Below, piece after piece: positions 45,569 to 54,106 of a DNA stretch of 64,000 bases. The position numbers and the translations under genes are program-made. How positions within the stretch are numbered: position 1 is the stretch's first letter; every line of letters begins with the position of its first letter. The stretch is from a virus, in the IMG/VR virus record IMGVR_UViG_3300037258_000590, positions 124,001 to 188,000 of that record. The stretch is one strand, 5' to 3'. The notes under the pieces are model-generated. The model worked only from the letters and a program-made list of their open reading frames with translations. It was not told where the DNA came from and made no database searches.

Positions 45569-45680
45569 GCGTCGCATCCCGCGTAAGCGGGTTCGCAGGC
45601 CGGGCCTGGCCAGGCCCCCGTATCTCCTGCGCCTGCGCTGCGGCGCTGAGCAGAATATACGGGCTGAAAACGCAGCAGCC
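45569..45680 (+). other. Intergenic stretch with inverted repeat
   Basis: No gene. GGGCCTGGCCAGGCCC-type palindrome (45602-45617) without T-run and a GCAGCG-rich tract; could act as a weak terminator. Confidence 0.4.
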
Positions 45681-45721
45681 AGCGAAACTTCCAGCCAGTC
45701 AGGCAATCAGCACGACAGGAG
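45681..45721 (+). repeat. Short leader (41 bp), copy A
   Basis: AGCGAAACTTCCAGCCAGTC to CACGACAGGAG; differs from copy B at 47884 by one base. Confidence 0.75.
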
Positions 45722-45730
45722 ACAGGCATC

Positions 45731-46240
45731 ATGCCAGCTGAGACATTCGATGAGTTCATGGCCCGGTACAACCCAGGCGGCACGCACCCGGTCACCGAGA
45801 TCACTGCGCCGCTCAGCGCGGAGCGGAACACGAGCCCGTTCGTCATCGTGCGGGCGGGCCGGTACACGGCAATCGTCAACCCGCTGCCATTCGAGGAATA
45901 CCTGGATATCGACGTGCACTCGTTCGCAGACGGCCGGAAAGCAGCAGCCGGAGTGCTGGGCATGACGCAGGGACGCCGGGTCGCACTGCAGCCGACCGGG
46001 CTGACCAGCGCTGGAGCGCCAGCGGCCGGACTGGTCATCGTGCTGATCGGGGAGCAGGGCACCGAGCCGGTCGCGCAGACGCTGAACGTGAGCATCCCGC
46101 TCACCAGCACGATGCGCACGCCGGACGATCTGGCTGACGCGCTGCGGCAAATCGCCTCTGCGGTCCAGTCAGGAACCGGCACCGGCCAGATCCGCGGGAA
46201 GACGGGCAGCAGCGCGGGCAGCTTCGACATCACCGGCTGA
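45731..46240 (+). CDS. Hypothetical protein
   Basis: 169 aa. AETFDEFMARYNPGGTHPVT and RAGRYTAIVNPLPFEEYLDI, beta-rich; C-terminal helix DDLADALRQIASAVQ. Not recognised. Confidence 0.7.
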   Translation: MPAETFDEFMARYNPGGTHPVTEITAPLSAERNTSPFVIVRAGRYTAIVNPLPFEEYLDIDVHSFADGRKAAAGVLGMTQGRRVALQPTGLTSAGAPAAGLVIVLIGEQGTEPVAQTLNVSIPLTSTMRTPDDLADALRQIASAVQSGTGTGQIRGKTGSSAGSFDITG

Positions 46241-46265
46241 CACATCAGCAAGACAGGAGATCACC

Positions 46266-47408
46266 GTGGACAACACCCTCACCCTGGCTGACGCTGGCTC
46301 GCTGGCCGCGATCCTGCACGCAGCGCAGCGCAAGTCGGTCGTCGGGCGGCTAGCCCCAGACGGACAACCAGCATTGATCGGCACGGCCCGGTACATCGGC
46401 TGTGTCTGGTCCCTGGCAGGGGGACGACCCGATTACGCGGCAGAGGCCGGCACGGACGTACTAGACATGAACCTGTACGTCCAGTCAGGCAGCGGTACCA
46501 CCTGGATCTGGCCAGTGCGCCAGCTGATCGCGGAATCGCGCACCGACGCGTTCATCCCGGACTTCGACGTGGCGGCGTTCGAGGCGGCAGGCGGCCAGGC
46601 AGCAGTCCCGGCGTCGGTGGCCGCGTGGAAAACTAGCCAGCCCGTCCGGCCACCCTGCCAGCCGGATAACGCTGACCTGCGCAACTGGCCGGCTGAAGAC
46701 CTGCTCCGGCTCGCGCGGGCGGCCGGGCAGCTGTGGCACAGCACCGGGGGCAGTGATCCGCACGACGTGCTGAACGACAGGCAGCGCACGCTGTTCGATC
46801 GCGCAGCTGCCAGCTACCTGACGGCAGGGACGCCGGATGGCCGATCCGGGCTGAGCCCGGCGCACCCTGATCCTCATGCCGGAAAGCCGCTATTCGCGGC
46901 GGAATTGGCCACTGCGGCAGCAACCAGGCACCCGGACAGCACCGCAACTGCGCCGCTCGGCAGCCAGCCGTTCAAACGAGGCGATGTCGTGGAATACGAC
47001 CTGGCTACTGATAGCCAGCAGGTCACCGCGATCTTCGCCAGCTACCCGGATAACAATCCGGAAGCGGTGTACGCCCACGTCGTGCCTCTCGGCACGCGTG
47101 TCCGCGTGCAAATACGGCAGAGCTGTCTCCGGCACGCCGGCCCGGCGCTGATCAGCGCGGCGCGGTCCTGGGCGGCGGACTGCCAGTGGGAGGACATCAA
47201 TTACGAGGAGGACACCGCGGGCCTATCTGACGGTCAGGTAGTACACGGCGTGAACGAGCACTATGCCGGCGGCTGGGAACAGTTCGTTCGCGACGGCAGT
47301 GAAACCCGTTCAGGCTGGTTATTCCCACTGGTCGGAACATCACCTGCGCCAGGTGAGATGCCCTTACCCGGCGCAGGCAGTACCAGGTCACGAGACAGGA
47401 GCCAGTGA
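46266..47408 (+). CDS. Hypothetical protein reading through a leader element
   Basis: 380 aa from GTG 46266 (GACAGGAGATCACC upstream). DAGSLAAILHAAQRKSVVGR, then RNWPAEDLLRLARAAGQLWH; segment FKRGDVVEYDLATDSQQVTA. The last ~27 residues (PLVGTSPAPGEMPLPGAGST) are encoded by a leader element, so the original stop has probably been lost and the protein extended. Confidence 0.65.
   Translation: MDNTLTLADAGSLAAILHAAQRKSVVGRLAPDGQPALIGTARYIGCVWSLAGGRPDYAAEAGTDVLDMNLYVQSGSGTTWIWPVRQLIAESRTDAFIPDFDVAAFEAAGGQAAVPASVAAWKTSQPVRPPCQPDNADLRNWPAEDLLRLARAAGQLWHSTGGSDPHDVLNDRQRTLFDRAAASYLTAGTPDGRSGLSPAHPDPHAGKPLFAAELATAAATRHPDSTATAPLGSQPFKRGDVVEYDLATDSQQVTAIFASYPDNNPEAVYAHVVPLGTRVRVQIRQSCLRHAGPALISAARSWAADCQWEDINYEEDTAGLSDGQVVHGVNEHYAGGWEQFVRDGSETRSGWLFPLVGTSPAPGEMPLPGAGSTRSRDRSQ
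47331..47401 (+). promoter_or_regulatory. Leader element inside a coding frame
   Basis: Core CCCACTGGTCGGAAC, then an unusual hairpin CCTGCGCC/GGCGCAGG, CCAGGTCACGAGACAGGAG at the end. Lies within the open frame of the preceding gene. Confidence 0.65.
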
Positions 47409-47415
47409 TCATGAC

Positions 47416-47880
47416 ATGACCGGACGACGGAAAAAGCGCGGGGCGGTCTATCTGCTGTGCTGGGCCAAGACGCCGTACAAGCACGCCGGGCACTATCTGG
47501 GTTTCGCCTACCCGGATGACCCGGCTCATGCCGATGAGAGCATCCTGGCTGAAGTCCGGGCAGCTCTGCACACCCGGGTCAGCTGCCGCTACCTGACAGC
47601 GGAACAGGCCGCCGGGGTGGCTGCCCGGATCGCCCAGCACCGTGCCGGGCACGGCGCCAGGCTGACGGCGGTCATCAGCACAGCAGGGATCGAATTCACG
47701 ATCGTCCGGGTATGGGCCAGCGGGACCGAGGGAACCGAGAAGGCCCTGAAAGACCTGAACGACAGGCGCAGGCTATGCCCGCTGTGCACACCAGGCAGCC
47801 AGGCGGGCACGGTCATCACGCCGAAACGGTACCGGCGTGCTCGCTCGCGCAAGCCGGCACCGCAGGCTCTGGCCGCCTGA
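47416..47880 (+). CDS. GIY-YIG-like nuclease
   Basis: 154 aa from ATG 47416. GAVYLLCWAKTPYKHAGHYL with GFAYP corresponds to the GIY...YIG strands; RIAQHRAGHGARLTAVI is the helix with the conserved arginine; EKALKDLNDRRRLCPLC fits the ExxLK...LCPxC tail of a small actinobacterial GIY-YIG-like group. These are usually single-domain proteins of unknown role; GIY-YIG enzymes cut DNA with one metal ion. RBS GACAGGAG lies rather far (15 bp). Confidence 0.75.
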   Translation: MTGRRKKRGAVYLLCWAKTPYKHAGHYLGFAYPDDPAHADESILAEVRAALHTRVSCRYLTAEQAAGVAARIAQHRAGHGARLTAVISTAGIEFTIVRVWASGTEGTEKALKDLNDRRRLCPLCTPGSQAGTVITPKRYRRARSRKPAPQALAA

Positions 47881-47883
47881 ACC

Positions 47884-47924
47884 AGCGAAACTTCCGGCCA
47901 GTCAGGCAATCAGCACGACAGGAG
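47884..47924 (+). repeat. Short leader (41 bp), copy B
   Basis: AGCGAAACTTCCGGCCAGTC to CACGACAGGAG, one base different from copy A 2.2 kb upstream, so recently copied. Confidence 0.75.
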
Positions 47925-47932
47925 AACCCGTC

Positions 47933-48493
47933 ATGGCCACATGGTTCGTGATCAAGTTCGAAGGCAAACCCACTGAAGCCGACTTTGCCCGGGTCGCTGA
48001 GCTAGCCGCCCAGGGTTACACCAGCGGCAAGCTGACCAATGAACCCGGCGCCGAGCGTGCTGAAAACGCAGCCTCCAGCTACTTCGCCGAGCCGCTTATG
48101 CACGGTGCGGCAAGGACTGCCATGGACGCGCAGCAGCGGCGTTTCCGTCACTTCACCCAAGATCAGCTCACGACGTGGCTGCGCCGGCGCGGCCTGGATG
48201 TCAGGTGCACCGACCCGGCCACGCTGCGGGCGGCGGCTGGCATCGCGGTCGAGGCGCTGCGGCGCTGTCAGGCCACGGCCGGCAGTGAGAACCCGCCTGC
48301 CTGGCAGGCCGAGGTGCTGTTTACCGGAGATGCCCGGAGAACGACGTTCTACTACCACGAACCAGCCGAACTGGCCAAAGGGATTACCGCGCTGCGCAAT
48401 GACCTGGCCGCTGGCGTGATAGCCGAGCTGAGGGTAAGCAGCCCTGACAGCAAGGTCATCTTCGACAGCACAACCAGCAGCGGCAAGCAGTAG
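47933..48493 (+). CDS. Hypothetical protein
   Basis: 186 aa from ATG 47933. MATWFVIKFEGKPTEADFAR, then a charged helix region RFRHFTQDQLTTWLRRRGLD, and TFYYHEPAELAKGITALRND. Not recognised. Confidence 0.7.
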   Translation: MATWFVIKFEGKPTEADFARVAELAAQGYTSGKLTNEPGAERAENAASSYFAEPLMHGAARTAMDAQQRRFRHFTQDQLTTWLRRRGLDVRCTDPATLRAAAGIAVEALRRCQATAGSENPPAWQAEVLFTGDARRTTFYYHEPAELAKGITALRNDLAAGVIAELRVSSPDSKVIFDSTTSSGKQ

Positions 48494-48495
48494 CC

Positions 48496-48537
48496 GGCAA
48501 AACTTCCCGCCAGCCGGGCAATTCAATGCGACAGGAG
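48496..48537 (+). repeat. Short leader, third variant
   Basis: CGGCAAAACTTCCCGCCAGC to GCGACAGGAG; same family as copies A and B. Confidence 0.6.
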
Positions 48538-48545
48538 CACTGCCC

Positions 48546-49439
48546 ATGACTGCATACAGCTCGTACATCTTCCGGATGCCGGAAGGCTGCCCGTACCTGG
48601 ATTTCACCAGCCTGAAAGCGTACATCCGCGCCGCGTACAACAGCGAGGGCCTGCATTTCACCGACCATGCGGAGATCGGCACGACCGTCCGTGTCGTCTG
48701 GCACGGCAGCCGGCGCCCCCGCCTGGAACTGCCGCCATCTATAGCGTTCGAGCTGTACGGCTTCACCGCGGCGGAGATCTACCCGGACCGGGTGGGGTTC
48801 GCGGCGGCCGATGACCCGCACATGGCGACGACCGCGTGGCTGAGCAGGATCGTCTACGACAACGCGATCGGTCATGGTGTCAGCCGGGTCCGGCGCCGGA
48901 AGGCGGACGGCGAAGGGCCGCCGATTGCGCGCGGCCACGCTGGCCTGCTGGTGATCGACGGGAACCGGGATAAGCTGGTTACCGGCCAGTCCTACCCGGT
49001 GGGCGACATCGAGAGCCAGCGGCGCAAGGATGCTGAACAGCAGACCGCGCGGGCTGCTGCGCGCGAACGCTACGCTGAGGAGTCCCGGCAGCGGGAAGCG
49101 CTGAAAACCTGGCGGCACCCGCAGTACGGCTGGCTCTACGCGGTCGAGGAACACCACCTGGATCACGGCTACCACTGGCGTGTCATGGACAGTACGTTCT
49201 GCGACACGATCGGCTATATCCGGGACTGCAGGGTCGGCCCTGGGCAGCCAGCGCATCAGGCGTCTCCGTACCCGGGCAGCAAGATCCCGCTGCTCACGAC
49301 TCTCGCAGGCGGGGATGCCGCGTGGCTCCCGGTGTTCACTGCCTTCGCGGGCGGCGCAGATCACCGCCAGGACGCGCTAGGCACCTTCTGCACGATAGCC
49401 GAAGCACTGGCCGCCATAGCCGGTGCGCAGCCAGCCTGA
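48546..49439 (+). CDS. Hypothetical protein
   Basis: 297 aa. SSYIFRMPEGCPYLDFTSLK; central beta region; helical QRRKDAEQQTARAAARERYA followed by KTWRHPQYGWLYAVEEHHLD and a C-terminal helical end. Not recognised. Confidence 0.7.
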   Translation: MTAYSSYIFRMPEGCPYLDFTSLKAYIRAAYNSEGLHFTDHAEIGTTVRVVWHGSRRPRLELPPSIAFELYGFTAAEIYPDRVGFAAADDPHMATTAWLSRIVYDNAIGHGVSRVRRRKADGEGPPIARGHAGLLVIDGNRDKLVTGQSYPVGDIESQRRKDAEQQTARAAARERYAEESRQREALKTWRHPQYGWLYAVEEHHLDHGYHWRVMDSTFCDTIGYIRDCRVGPGQPAHQASPYPGSKIPLLTTLAGGDAAWLPVFTAFAGGADHRQDALGTFCTIAEALAAIAGAQPA

Positions 49440-49490
49440 TGCCCGCGGCGGTCGCCGTGGCTAGTACCGAGGGAACACGAAAGGCAGCGC

Positions 49491-49667
49491 ATGAACGAGG
49501 CAAGAACCTACGGAACCGTCACCGACTACACGACCGGCGCGGCCCTTCGCCCGGCCACGGCCAGCGAACTGGCGCGCACCGAGGCCAAGATGGCCTCCGG
49601 CGACTCCGACGCCTGCACAGGTGCGTGGCGCGACGCTGACGGGCGCATCGTCTTTGTCGATGCCTGA
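49491..49667 (+). CDS. 58-aa small protein
   Basis: MNEARTYGTVTDYTTGAALR, then ATASELARTEAKMASGDSDA and GAWRDADGRIVFVDA. The TDYxTGxxLRPATxxEL...GAWxxxDGRxVFVD order is a recurrent small actinobacterial protein pattern (from memory). AAGGCAG upstream. Confidence 0.65.
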   Translation: MNEARTYGTVTDYTTGAALRPATASELARTEAKMASGDSDACTGAWRDADGRIVFVDA

Positions 49668-49692
49668 ACACCTGGCCGGAAGAGGCAAACCC

Positions 49693-50022
49693 GTGACTGA
49701 CGTCCCCGGCACCCCGTCGCTAGCGGCATGGGATGAGCAGCTGATCGCGCGTGCGGAGGAGCTGGCGGCGTGCGAAGATGCGGCGCAGATCCTGGCCTTC
49801 TACCGCCGGGCATACGGTGACGAGCACGCGGAGCTGCTAAGCCGCACGCCGTATCCAGCCGCGTTCGGACGGCTGGCCGGGATGACGCAGACGCTGACCG
49901 GGATCATCCGCGGGTTTCAGCGTGAGCGAGCTGCCGGAGAACACTACGGGCCGGCCGCGGATGCCGCCACGGCCGGCCCGGCTGCGAACGCCCTGCCGCA
50001 TCCAGGTCACGGACAGGAGTAA
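49693..50022 (+). CDS. Hypothetical protein
   Basis: 109 aa from GTG 49693 (GGAAGAGG upstream; ATG 49660 is possible). DEQLIARAEELAACEDAAQI then QTLTGIIRGFQRERAAGEHY. Helical. Confidence 0.6.
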   Translation: MTDVPGTPSLAAWDEQLIARAEELAACEDAAQILAFYRRAYGDEHAELLSRTPYPAAFGRLAGMTQTLTGIIRGFQRERAAGEHYGPAADAATAGPAANALPHPGHGQE

Positions 50023-50101
50023 GCGACCCGGGCGCCTGGCAGGCGCATCCCACGATAACAGCAGCCGTACGGCTGGCATGCCCGTAACAGAGGAGAACAT
50101 C

Positions 50102-50296
50102 ATGGACAAGCTGATCGCCCGCGTAGCAGAGCTGACGTCGGAAGGCATCTACGAGCCCGGCCAGTACACGAGACAAGGCGGCCTGTCGGCAAGCGCGCTG
50201 ACAACGCACACCGATGGCAGCATGAGTTTCTCGGTGTTTACAACGTTCCCGAACATGGACCGGGAAACCGTCAAGGTCACTATCAGCCGTCCGTGA
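50102..50296 (+). CDS. 64-aa small protein
   Basis: GAGGAGAACATC upstream. MDKLIARVAELTSEGIYEPG then SMSFSVFTTFPNMDRETVKV. Not recognised. Confidence 0.6.
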   Translation: MDKLIARVAELTSEGIYEPGQYTRQGGLSASALTTHTDGSMSFSVFTTFPNMDRETVKVTISRP

Positions 50297-50379
50297 CCTG
50301 AGCGGCCCGAACGTTACTTTCAGCCCGGCGTGCGGGCGTCAGCCGCATCGTCTTCCGAGCCAAGAACTAGGAGGTCCAA

Positions 50380-50745
50380 ATGAGCGGATGCTACGAAGCG
50401 CGGGACGGTTCTGTCTGGCGTGACGGGGAAATCATCCTGACCCTGGCCGGGGCAGGCTGGGAGGCCGCGGATGCGGTTGCCTCAGCCCTGCGCAACGAGC
50501 GCGTGAAGACGGCTGAGGCAATCGCGGACATGATCCGGCACGAGCGCAACGGCCTTGACAACGAGGATCAGGCGTCTGTCACGCCCGGCTGGATGAGCCA
50601 CGCACGGGCCAGGAAATGGCGTGACCAGGACCGGGCCAAGATCAGCGGTTACCGGATTGCGCTGAGCTACGCGCTCGGATACCCAATGGACTTCAGCAAG
50701 ACCGACGCGTTCATCGACAAGAAAGACTACTGGGAGGCGCTGTGA
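50380..50745 (+). CDS. Hypothetical protein
   Basis: 121 aa, AGGAGGTCCAA upstream. GSVWRDGEIILTLAGAGWEA, helical centre, and KISGYRIALSYALGYPMDFS. GTGA overlap with the next gene. Confidence 0.65.
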   Translation: MSGCYEARDGSVWRDGEIILTLAGAGWEAADAVASALRNERVKTAEAIADMIRHERNGLDNEDQASVTPGWMSHARARKWRDQDRAKISGYRIALSYALGYPMDFSKTDAFIDKKDYWEAL

Positions 50746-50963
50746 GCAAGGACAGCGGGCCGGTCATGCCCCTAGAGCAAAGGTGCGTCAGGCCGGGTCG
50801 CTGGGTCATCGAAGGCTGGGATGTGCGCAAGGAGGCGAAGCACCCGCATTACGGCTACTGGGTGGCCCGCCGGTTCGGCGAAGTTTTCGAGCAGCGCACC
50901 CTGGCCGGCGTGCGAGAAGAAGTCCGGGAGCGGAGGGACGATCATGACCCTGCTGGATACTGA
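50742..50963 (+). CDS. PGRWxIEG small protein, paralogue 1
   Basis: 73 aa. VMPLEQRCVRPGRWVIEGWD is shared with the gene at 59202 (VMPLEQRCLYPGRWIIEGYG). Predicted small beta sheet with a C-terminal helix. Overlaps the next start. Confidence 0.65.
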   Translation: MSKDSGPVMPLEQRCVRPGRWVIEGWDVRKEAKHPHYGYWVARRFGEVFEQRTLAGVREEVRERRDDHDPAGY

Positions 50964-51249
50964 ACAGGCAGCGGCCGGCCTGCGTACCGGGTTCACGGCC
51001 ACGTTTCCGTGCCACGCCTACGCTGTCCAGTTCCTGGAAGCCATGGCGGGAAACACGCAGGTCACGAGCACCCGGCTCAACCGGCGGAATGGCCGCGTGG
51101 TGTCTTTCGAAGCGCCAGCGGGCAGCCGGGGTGACCTGGCCAGGATTATCGGCGACATCGGGTCCACGCCTGGCGATGCTGACGGCTCGCACACGGCATA
51201 CCTGGACGAGGAGGCGTGTGCGCCGCCAGATGGCTGCCTCCGAAGGTGA
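50944..51249 (+). CDS. Hypothetical protein
   Basis: 101 aa from ATG 50944. MTLLDTEQAAAGLRTGFTAT, AVQFLEAMAGNTQVTSTRLN: alpha/beta; ends with two cysteines. Not recognised. Confidence 0.6.
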   Translation: MTLLDTEQAAAGLRTGFTATFPCHAYAVQFLEAMAGNTQVTSTRLNRRNGRVVSFEAPAGSRGDLARIIGDIGSTPGDADGSHTAYLDEEACAPPDGCLRR

Positions 51250-51299
51250 CGTATCCCCGGCCCCAGGCCGCCACGCAAGTTTCCTAGCGCTGACCTGGC

Positions 51300-51383
51300 G
51301 TTAAACGCGTGCGGCCTAGGCCGGAGTTGCGCGATATGTATACGCCATGAGACAATACTCATACGAGACAGGAGACCGCCAGC
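51300..51383 (+). promoter_or_regulatory. Possible promoter region
   Basis: Locally AT-richer. TTGCGC and, 18 bp later, GACAAT could be -35 and -10 elements, followed by GAGACAGGAG before the gene. One of few places in the array with such sequence. Confidence 0.35.
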
Positions 51384-51731
51384 ATGACTACGACGACTCC
51401 GGCTGAGATCAGGGAAAAGATCGATCGCGCATTGCGTGACCGTGCCATCGGCATACGGCACGAAGCCGCACTGCGCGGCAATTCCGGCGAGCACAACGCG
51501 GCGTACCGCGCTAGCCTGCGTGCCGAGGCGCAGCTCTGCGAAGACCTCGCGCACGTTGTAGCGCACACGGACCCGCAGCGGCTGGCGCAGGCACTGGATA
51601 CGGGCAAGCCAGACCAGATTCCTGCGTGGCTGGCCTACGCGGGCGTGCCGCTGGACCAGATCCCGGACGACGGCCAGCGTGCCGCCGTGCGGGCGCATCG
51701 TGCAATCGCAGCAGACTCCGGGCCGTCATGA
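51384..51731 (+). CDS. Hypothetical helical protein with shared tail
   Basis: 115 aa. Helical body TPAEIREKIDRALRDRAIGI and EAQLCEDLAHVVAHTDPQRL, then WLAYAGVPLDQIPDDGQRAA, the same tail as the gene at 27125. A helical body and an acidic beta body sharing one tail suggests a mobile tag-like segment. Confidence 0.7.
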   Translation: MTTTTPAEIREKIDRALRDRAIGIRHEAALRGNSGEHNAAYRASLRAEAQLCEDLAHVVAHTDPQRLAQALDTGKPDQIPAWLAYAGVPLDQIPDDGQRAAVRAHRAIAADSGPS

Positions 51732-51789
51732 GGAAATCGCCGTACATCACGCGTGCCTTCCGGTCAGACGAACCAGGAGCCCCACGGCC

Positions 51790-52212
51790 ATGACTCAGGC
51801 AATTTCACCTAGCGCCATTACTCCTGGCCTGCCGTGCCGTACCTGCCAGGGAGCGTCGTTCTTCGATCGTGAGATAGGCAGCGCATGCCCGGCGTGCGGT
51901 GGCCGCGGCCAGGGTTCGGCGGTGCTGCTGCCATTCAGCTGCCTGGCTGAGATCACGCCCGGACTGGCGGGCTGGGCCTGGACGATCCTGTGCGAGGGAA
52001 CCCCAGTCGACGGCGGCGTCCGGGCCACTGAGGAAGCCGCCTTGGCGGCCGTAGCCGGATGGGCCGCAGCGGATAAGGCCCGGAAGGCAGACGCGATAAC
52101 AGCGGAGATCCTGTCCGACGCTATCAGCGCACTCGGATTCACCGAGCAGGCGTTCGCTGCCGCGTTCGCGGCGGTGGCGTTGTCGAGTGCATTTCAAGAG
52201 GAGGAAAGCTGA
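51790..52212 (+). CDS. Zinc-ribbon protein of DnaJ type
   Basis: 140 aa from ATG 51790. PCRTCQGASFFDREIGSACP with ACGGRGQG is a CxxCxG ... CxxCxGxG pair, then a helical tail (TEEAALAAVAGWAAADKARK). Possible zinc-dependent interaction module. The next gene starts two bases after its stop. Confidence 0.7.
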   Translation: MTQAISPSAITPGLPCRTCQGASFFDREIGSACPACGGRGQGSAVLLPFSCLAEITPGLAGWAWTILCEGTPVDGGVRATEEAALAAVAGWAAADKARKADAITAEILSDAISALGFTEQAFAAAFAAVALSSAFQEEES

Positions 52213-52213
52213 C

Positions 52214-52462
52214 ATGACGGTCGAGCACCGTGAACACCGCGAGCTGAAGGTTAATCCTGAAGGGGTGGAGGATGTGCTGCCGCGTACGTTCCGGCTGGAC
52301 GCATTCACGGCCGCGCAGCGCCGGGACGGCCGCCAGAGAACATGGCTGGACGAGACCCCGCGCCAGCGGACCACACTGGCTGAAGGGATCACCCGTCCGG
52401 AAGCCGTAGACCTGATCAGCCAGCTGGCGGACTGGCTGGCCTGGGACGGGAAAAACGGCTGA
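52214..52462 (+). CDS. Hypothetical protein
   Basis: 82 aa from ATG 52214. VEHREHRELKVNPEGVEDVL and LAEGITRPEAVDLISQLADW. Directly upstream of the RepA-like gene. Confidence 0.6.
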   Translation: MTVEHREHRELKVNPEGVEDVLPRTFRLDAFTAAQRRDGRQRTWLDETPRQRTTLAEGITRPEAVDLISQLADWLAWDGKNG

Positions 52463-52526
52463 CCCGCCGCTGGCAATGCCGGGCCAGCACGAGAACACGC
52501 AAGACACGCAGACAGGAGAAGCATTC

Positions 52527-53867
52527 ATGACGCTCGTTCACGCCAGCCGGCTAGACACCAGCCCGCCGGAATACACGGTAGAAGCCATGCTCCCGGATAT
52601 GGGGGTGGGCTTCGGCTACGGCAATTCGTATACGGGCAAGACGATGGTGCTCGGGATCGAGCTGTGCCTGGCCATCGCCAACGGCGTGCCGTTTTTCGGC
52701 CGCGAAAGCGTATACGGGAGCGCCGCGTGGTGCCTCGGCGAGGGGCTGCCGGACGCGGGCGTGCGGATCAAGGCGCGGCTGATCCGCGAAGCCCACGACC
52801 GGCAGCTCCAGGCGGCGCAGATCGCCAGGAAGGACGGTGACGCCGCGGCACAGGAGTGGCTGGCGGCGTTGCCGACGTACAGCGATGACCGGATGTTCGT
52901 CAAGACAACGGCATTCCAGGTCCCGTTCATCGCGGCTAACGAACCGCCGGAAGACCTGCAGCAGGCGGCCCGCGAACTGGGCCTGATCGAAGACCTTCGG
53001 CTGGTCGTGCTGGACACCGCACGCCGGTTCTCCAGCCTGTCGCTGTCGAACGGCACGACGAGCAACCGGTTCATGCTGGGCATGAGCTGGCTGGCCGCGC
53101 AGCTGCAGTGCACGGTACTGGCCATCGCGCACCCGGTCAGCAAAGGCCGCGGCGAAGTAGGCCTGCCCGGTGACACCCTGTTCGGGGCATCGGACTTCGT
53201 ATGGCGGTTCCAGTCGGCCGACGACAGCACGCCGGACGCGCCGGCCGCCATGATCATCGCGGAGAAGGTCAAGAGCGGGCCGCTATTCGACCCGATTCCG
53301 TATGAACTAGAGCGGATCAAGTGGCGTCAGCCGCCCACCGACCCGGAGACCGGCGAGGACATCCAAGGTGCCGAGCTGCTTGAGGTCAAGTCCGCTACAG
53401 TCCGGCAGCGTGAGAGCCGGCAGGCGCCTGTGAGTGCGATGCTGCTGCCGGGGATGACGCCCCGGAGGACAATGCGGCTGCCGCAGGCCGAACCGGTACC
53501 GCCGTCCAGGCCCCGGCGCCGGACCGGCATTCTCCCGGACACGTCGTTCCGCGCGGTGGTCGCGCCTGCCGAGACCGCGGTCCCGGACCCGGCCGCGGGC
53601 GCACTGGTCGCGGCCCTGATCTCGGGCGCGTGCCCGGAGAGCGCCTGCGCCGCGCTGCCTGGCGCGAGCTGCAACCCGGGCGTCCGGGGCAGCGGCGTCG
53701 TCATGCTGGACCGCGAGCCGCTGATAGCCGCGCACGTCGCGCGGATGGACGAGCGCATCACGGCCGGGACGGCCTCCCTGGACGCGGTGCTGGCCCAGTT
53801 CCCCGAAGGCACGGCTCCGGCGCTGCTGGCCCAGCGTGCGGACGAGCTGACCGGAGTGCAGGCGTGA
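52527..53867 (+). CDS. RepA-type hexameric AAA ATPase/helicase
   Basis: 446 aa from ATG 52527, GACAGGAGAAGC upstream. Walker A GNSYTGKT (residues 32-39), Walker B RLVVLDT (158-164), and CTVLAIAHPVSKG (195-207) as the sensor strand with His202: the RSF1010 RepA/AAA_25 layout. The C-terminal ~150 residues are a variable linker and CPESACAALPGASC with HVARMDE, the CxxxxCxxxPGxxC zinc-like motif seen also at 13.7 kb. Such proteins unwind DNA at plasmid origins or in phage replication. With the repeats at 15.7-16.4 kb it forms the best candidate for the element's replication machinery. Confidence 0.85.
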   Translation: MTLVHASRLDTSPPEYTVEAMLPDMGVGFGYGNSYTGKTMVLGIELCLAIANGVPFFGRESVYGSAAWCLGEGLPDAGVRIKARLIREAHDRQLQAAQIARKDGDAAAQEWLAALPTYSDDRMFVKTTAFQVPFIAANEPPEDLQQAARELGLIEDLRLVVLDTARRFSSLSLSNGTTSNRFMLGMSWLAAQLQCTVLAIAHPVSKGRGEVGLPGDTLFGASDFVWRFQSADDSTPDAPAAMIIAEKVKSGPLFDPIPYELERIKWRQPPTDPETGEDIQGAELLEVKSATVRQRESRQAPVSAMLLPGMTPRRTMRLPQAEPVPPSRPRRRTGILPDTSFRAVVAPAETAVPDPAAGALVAALISGACPESACAALPGASCNPGVRGSGVVMLDREPLIAAHVARMDERITAGTASLDAVLAQFPEGTAPALLAQRADELTGVQA

Positions 53868-54106
53868 CCGTGATGGCGGCTGTCACGCAGCAGCCCGCCG
53901 CGCCAGGTTTCTGGCTGGCGCGACGGGACAGCAGAGAGCCGGTCGCTGAGTGGGCGCTCCGGATGGCCGCGGGTTACGCCGCGGAGAACCCGGCCGCACT
54001 GGCCCGCCTGGCGCTGGCCGACGTCATAGACGACCAGGCGCAATCCCCCTGCCGGCCGGAACATCCCGGTCATCACAGCAACAGCAGTAACGGAGGTACC
54101 CGATGA
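53864..54106 (+). CDS. Hypothetical protein
   Basis: 80 aa, GTG coupled to the helicase stop (GTGA); GTG 53870 and ATG 53873 are alternatives. FWLARRDSREPVAEWALRMA helical; the tail is asparagine/serine-rich. ATGA-type overlap to the next gene. Confidence 0.6.
   Translation: MTVMAAVTQQPAAPGFWLARRDSREPVAEWALRMAAGYAAENPAALARLALADVIDDQAQSPCRPEHPGHHSNSSNGGTR

Noticed and set aside
45569-45680. tRNA-like GGTTCGCA sequence
   Set aside because: No cloverleaf can be drawn around it; no tRNA gene was found elsewhere in the window.
20763-48537. Leader elements as plain rho-independent terminators
   Set aside because: No T-run follows hairpin 1, the hairpins lie next to the ribosome-binding site of the following gene, and the conserved loop pairing would have no role in termination.
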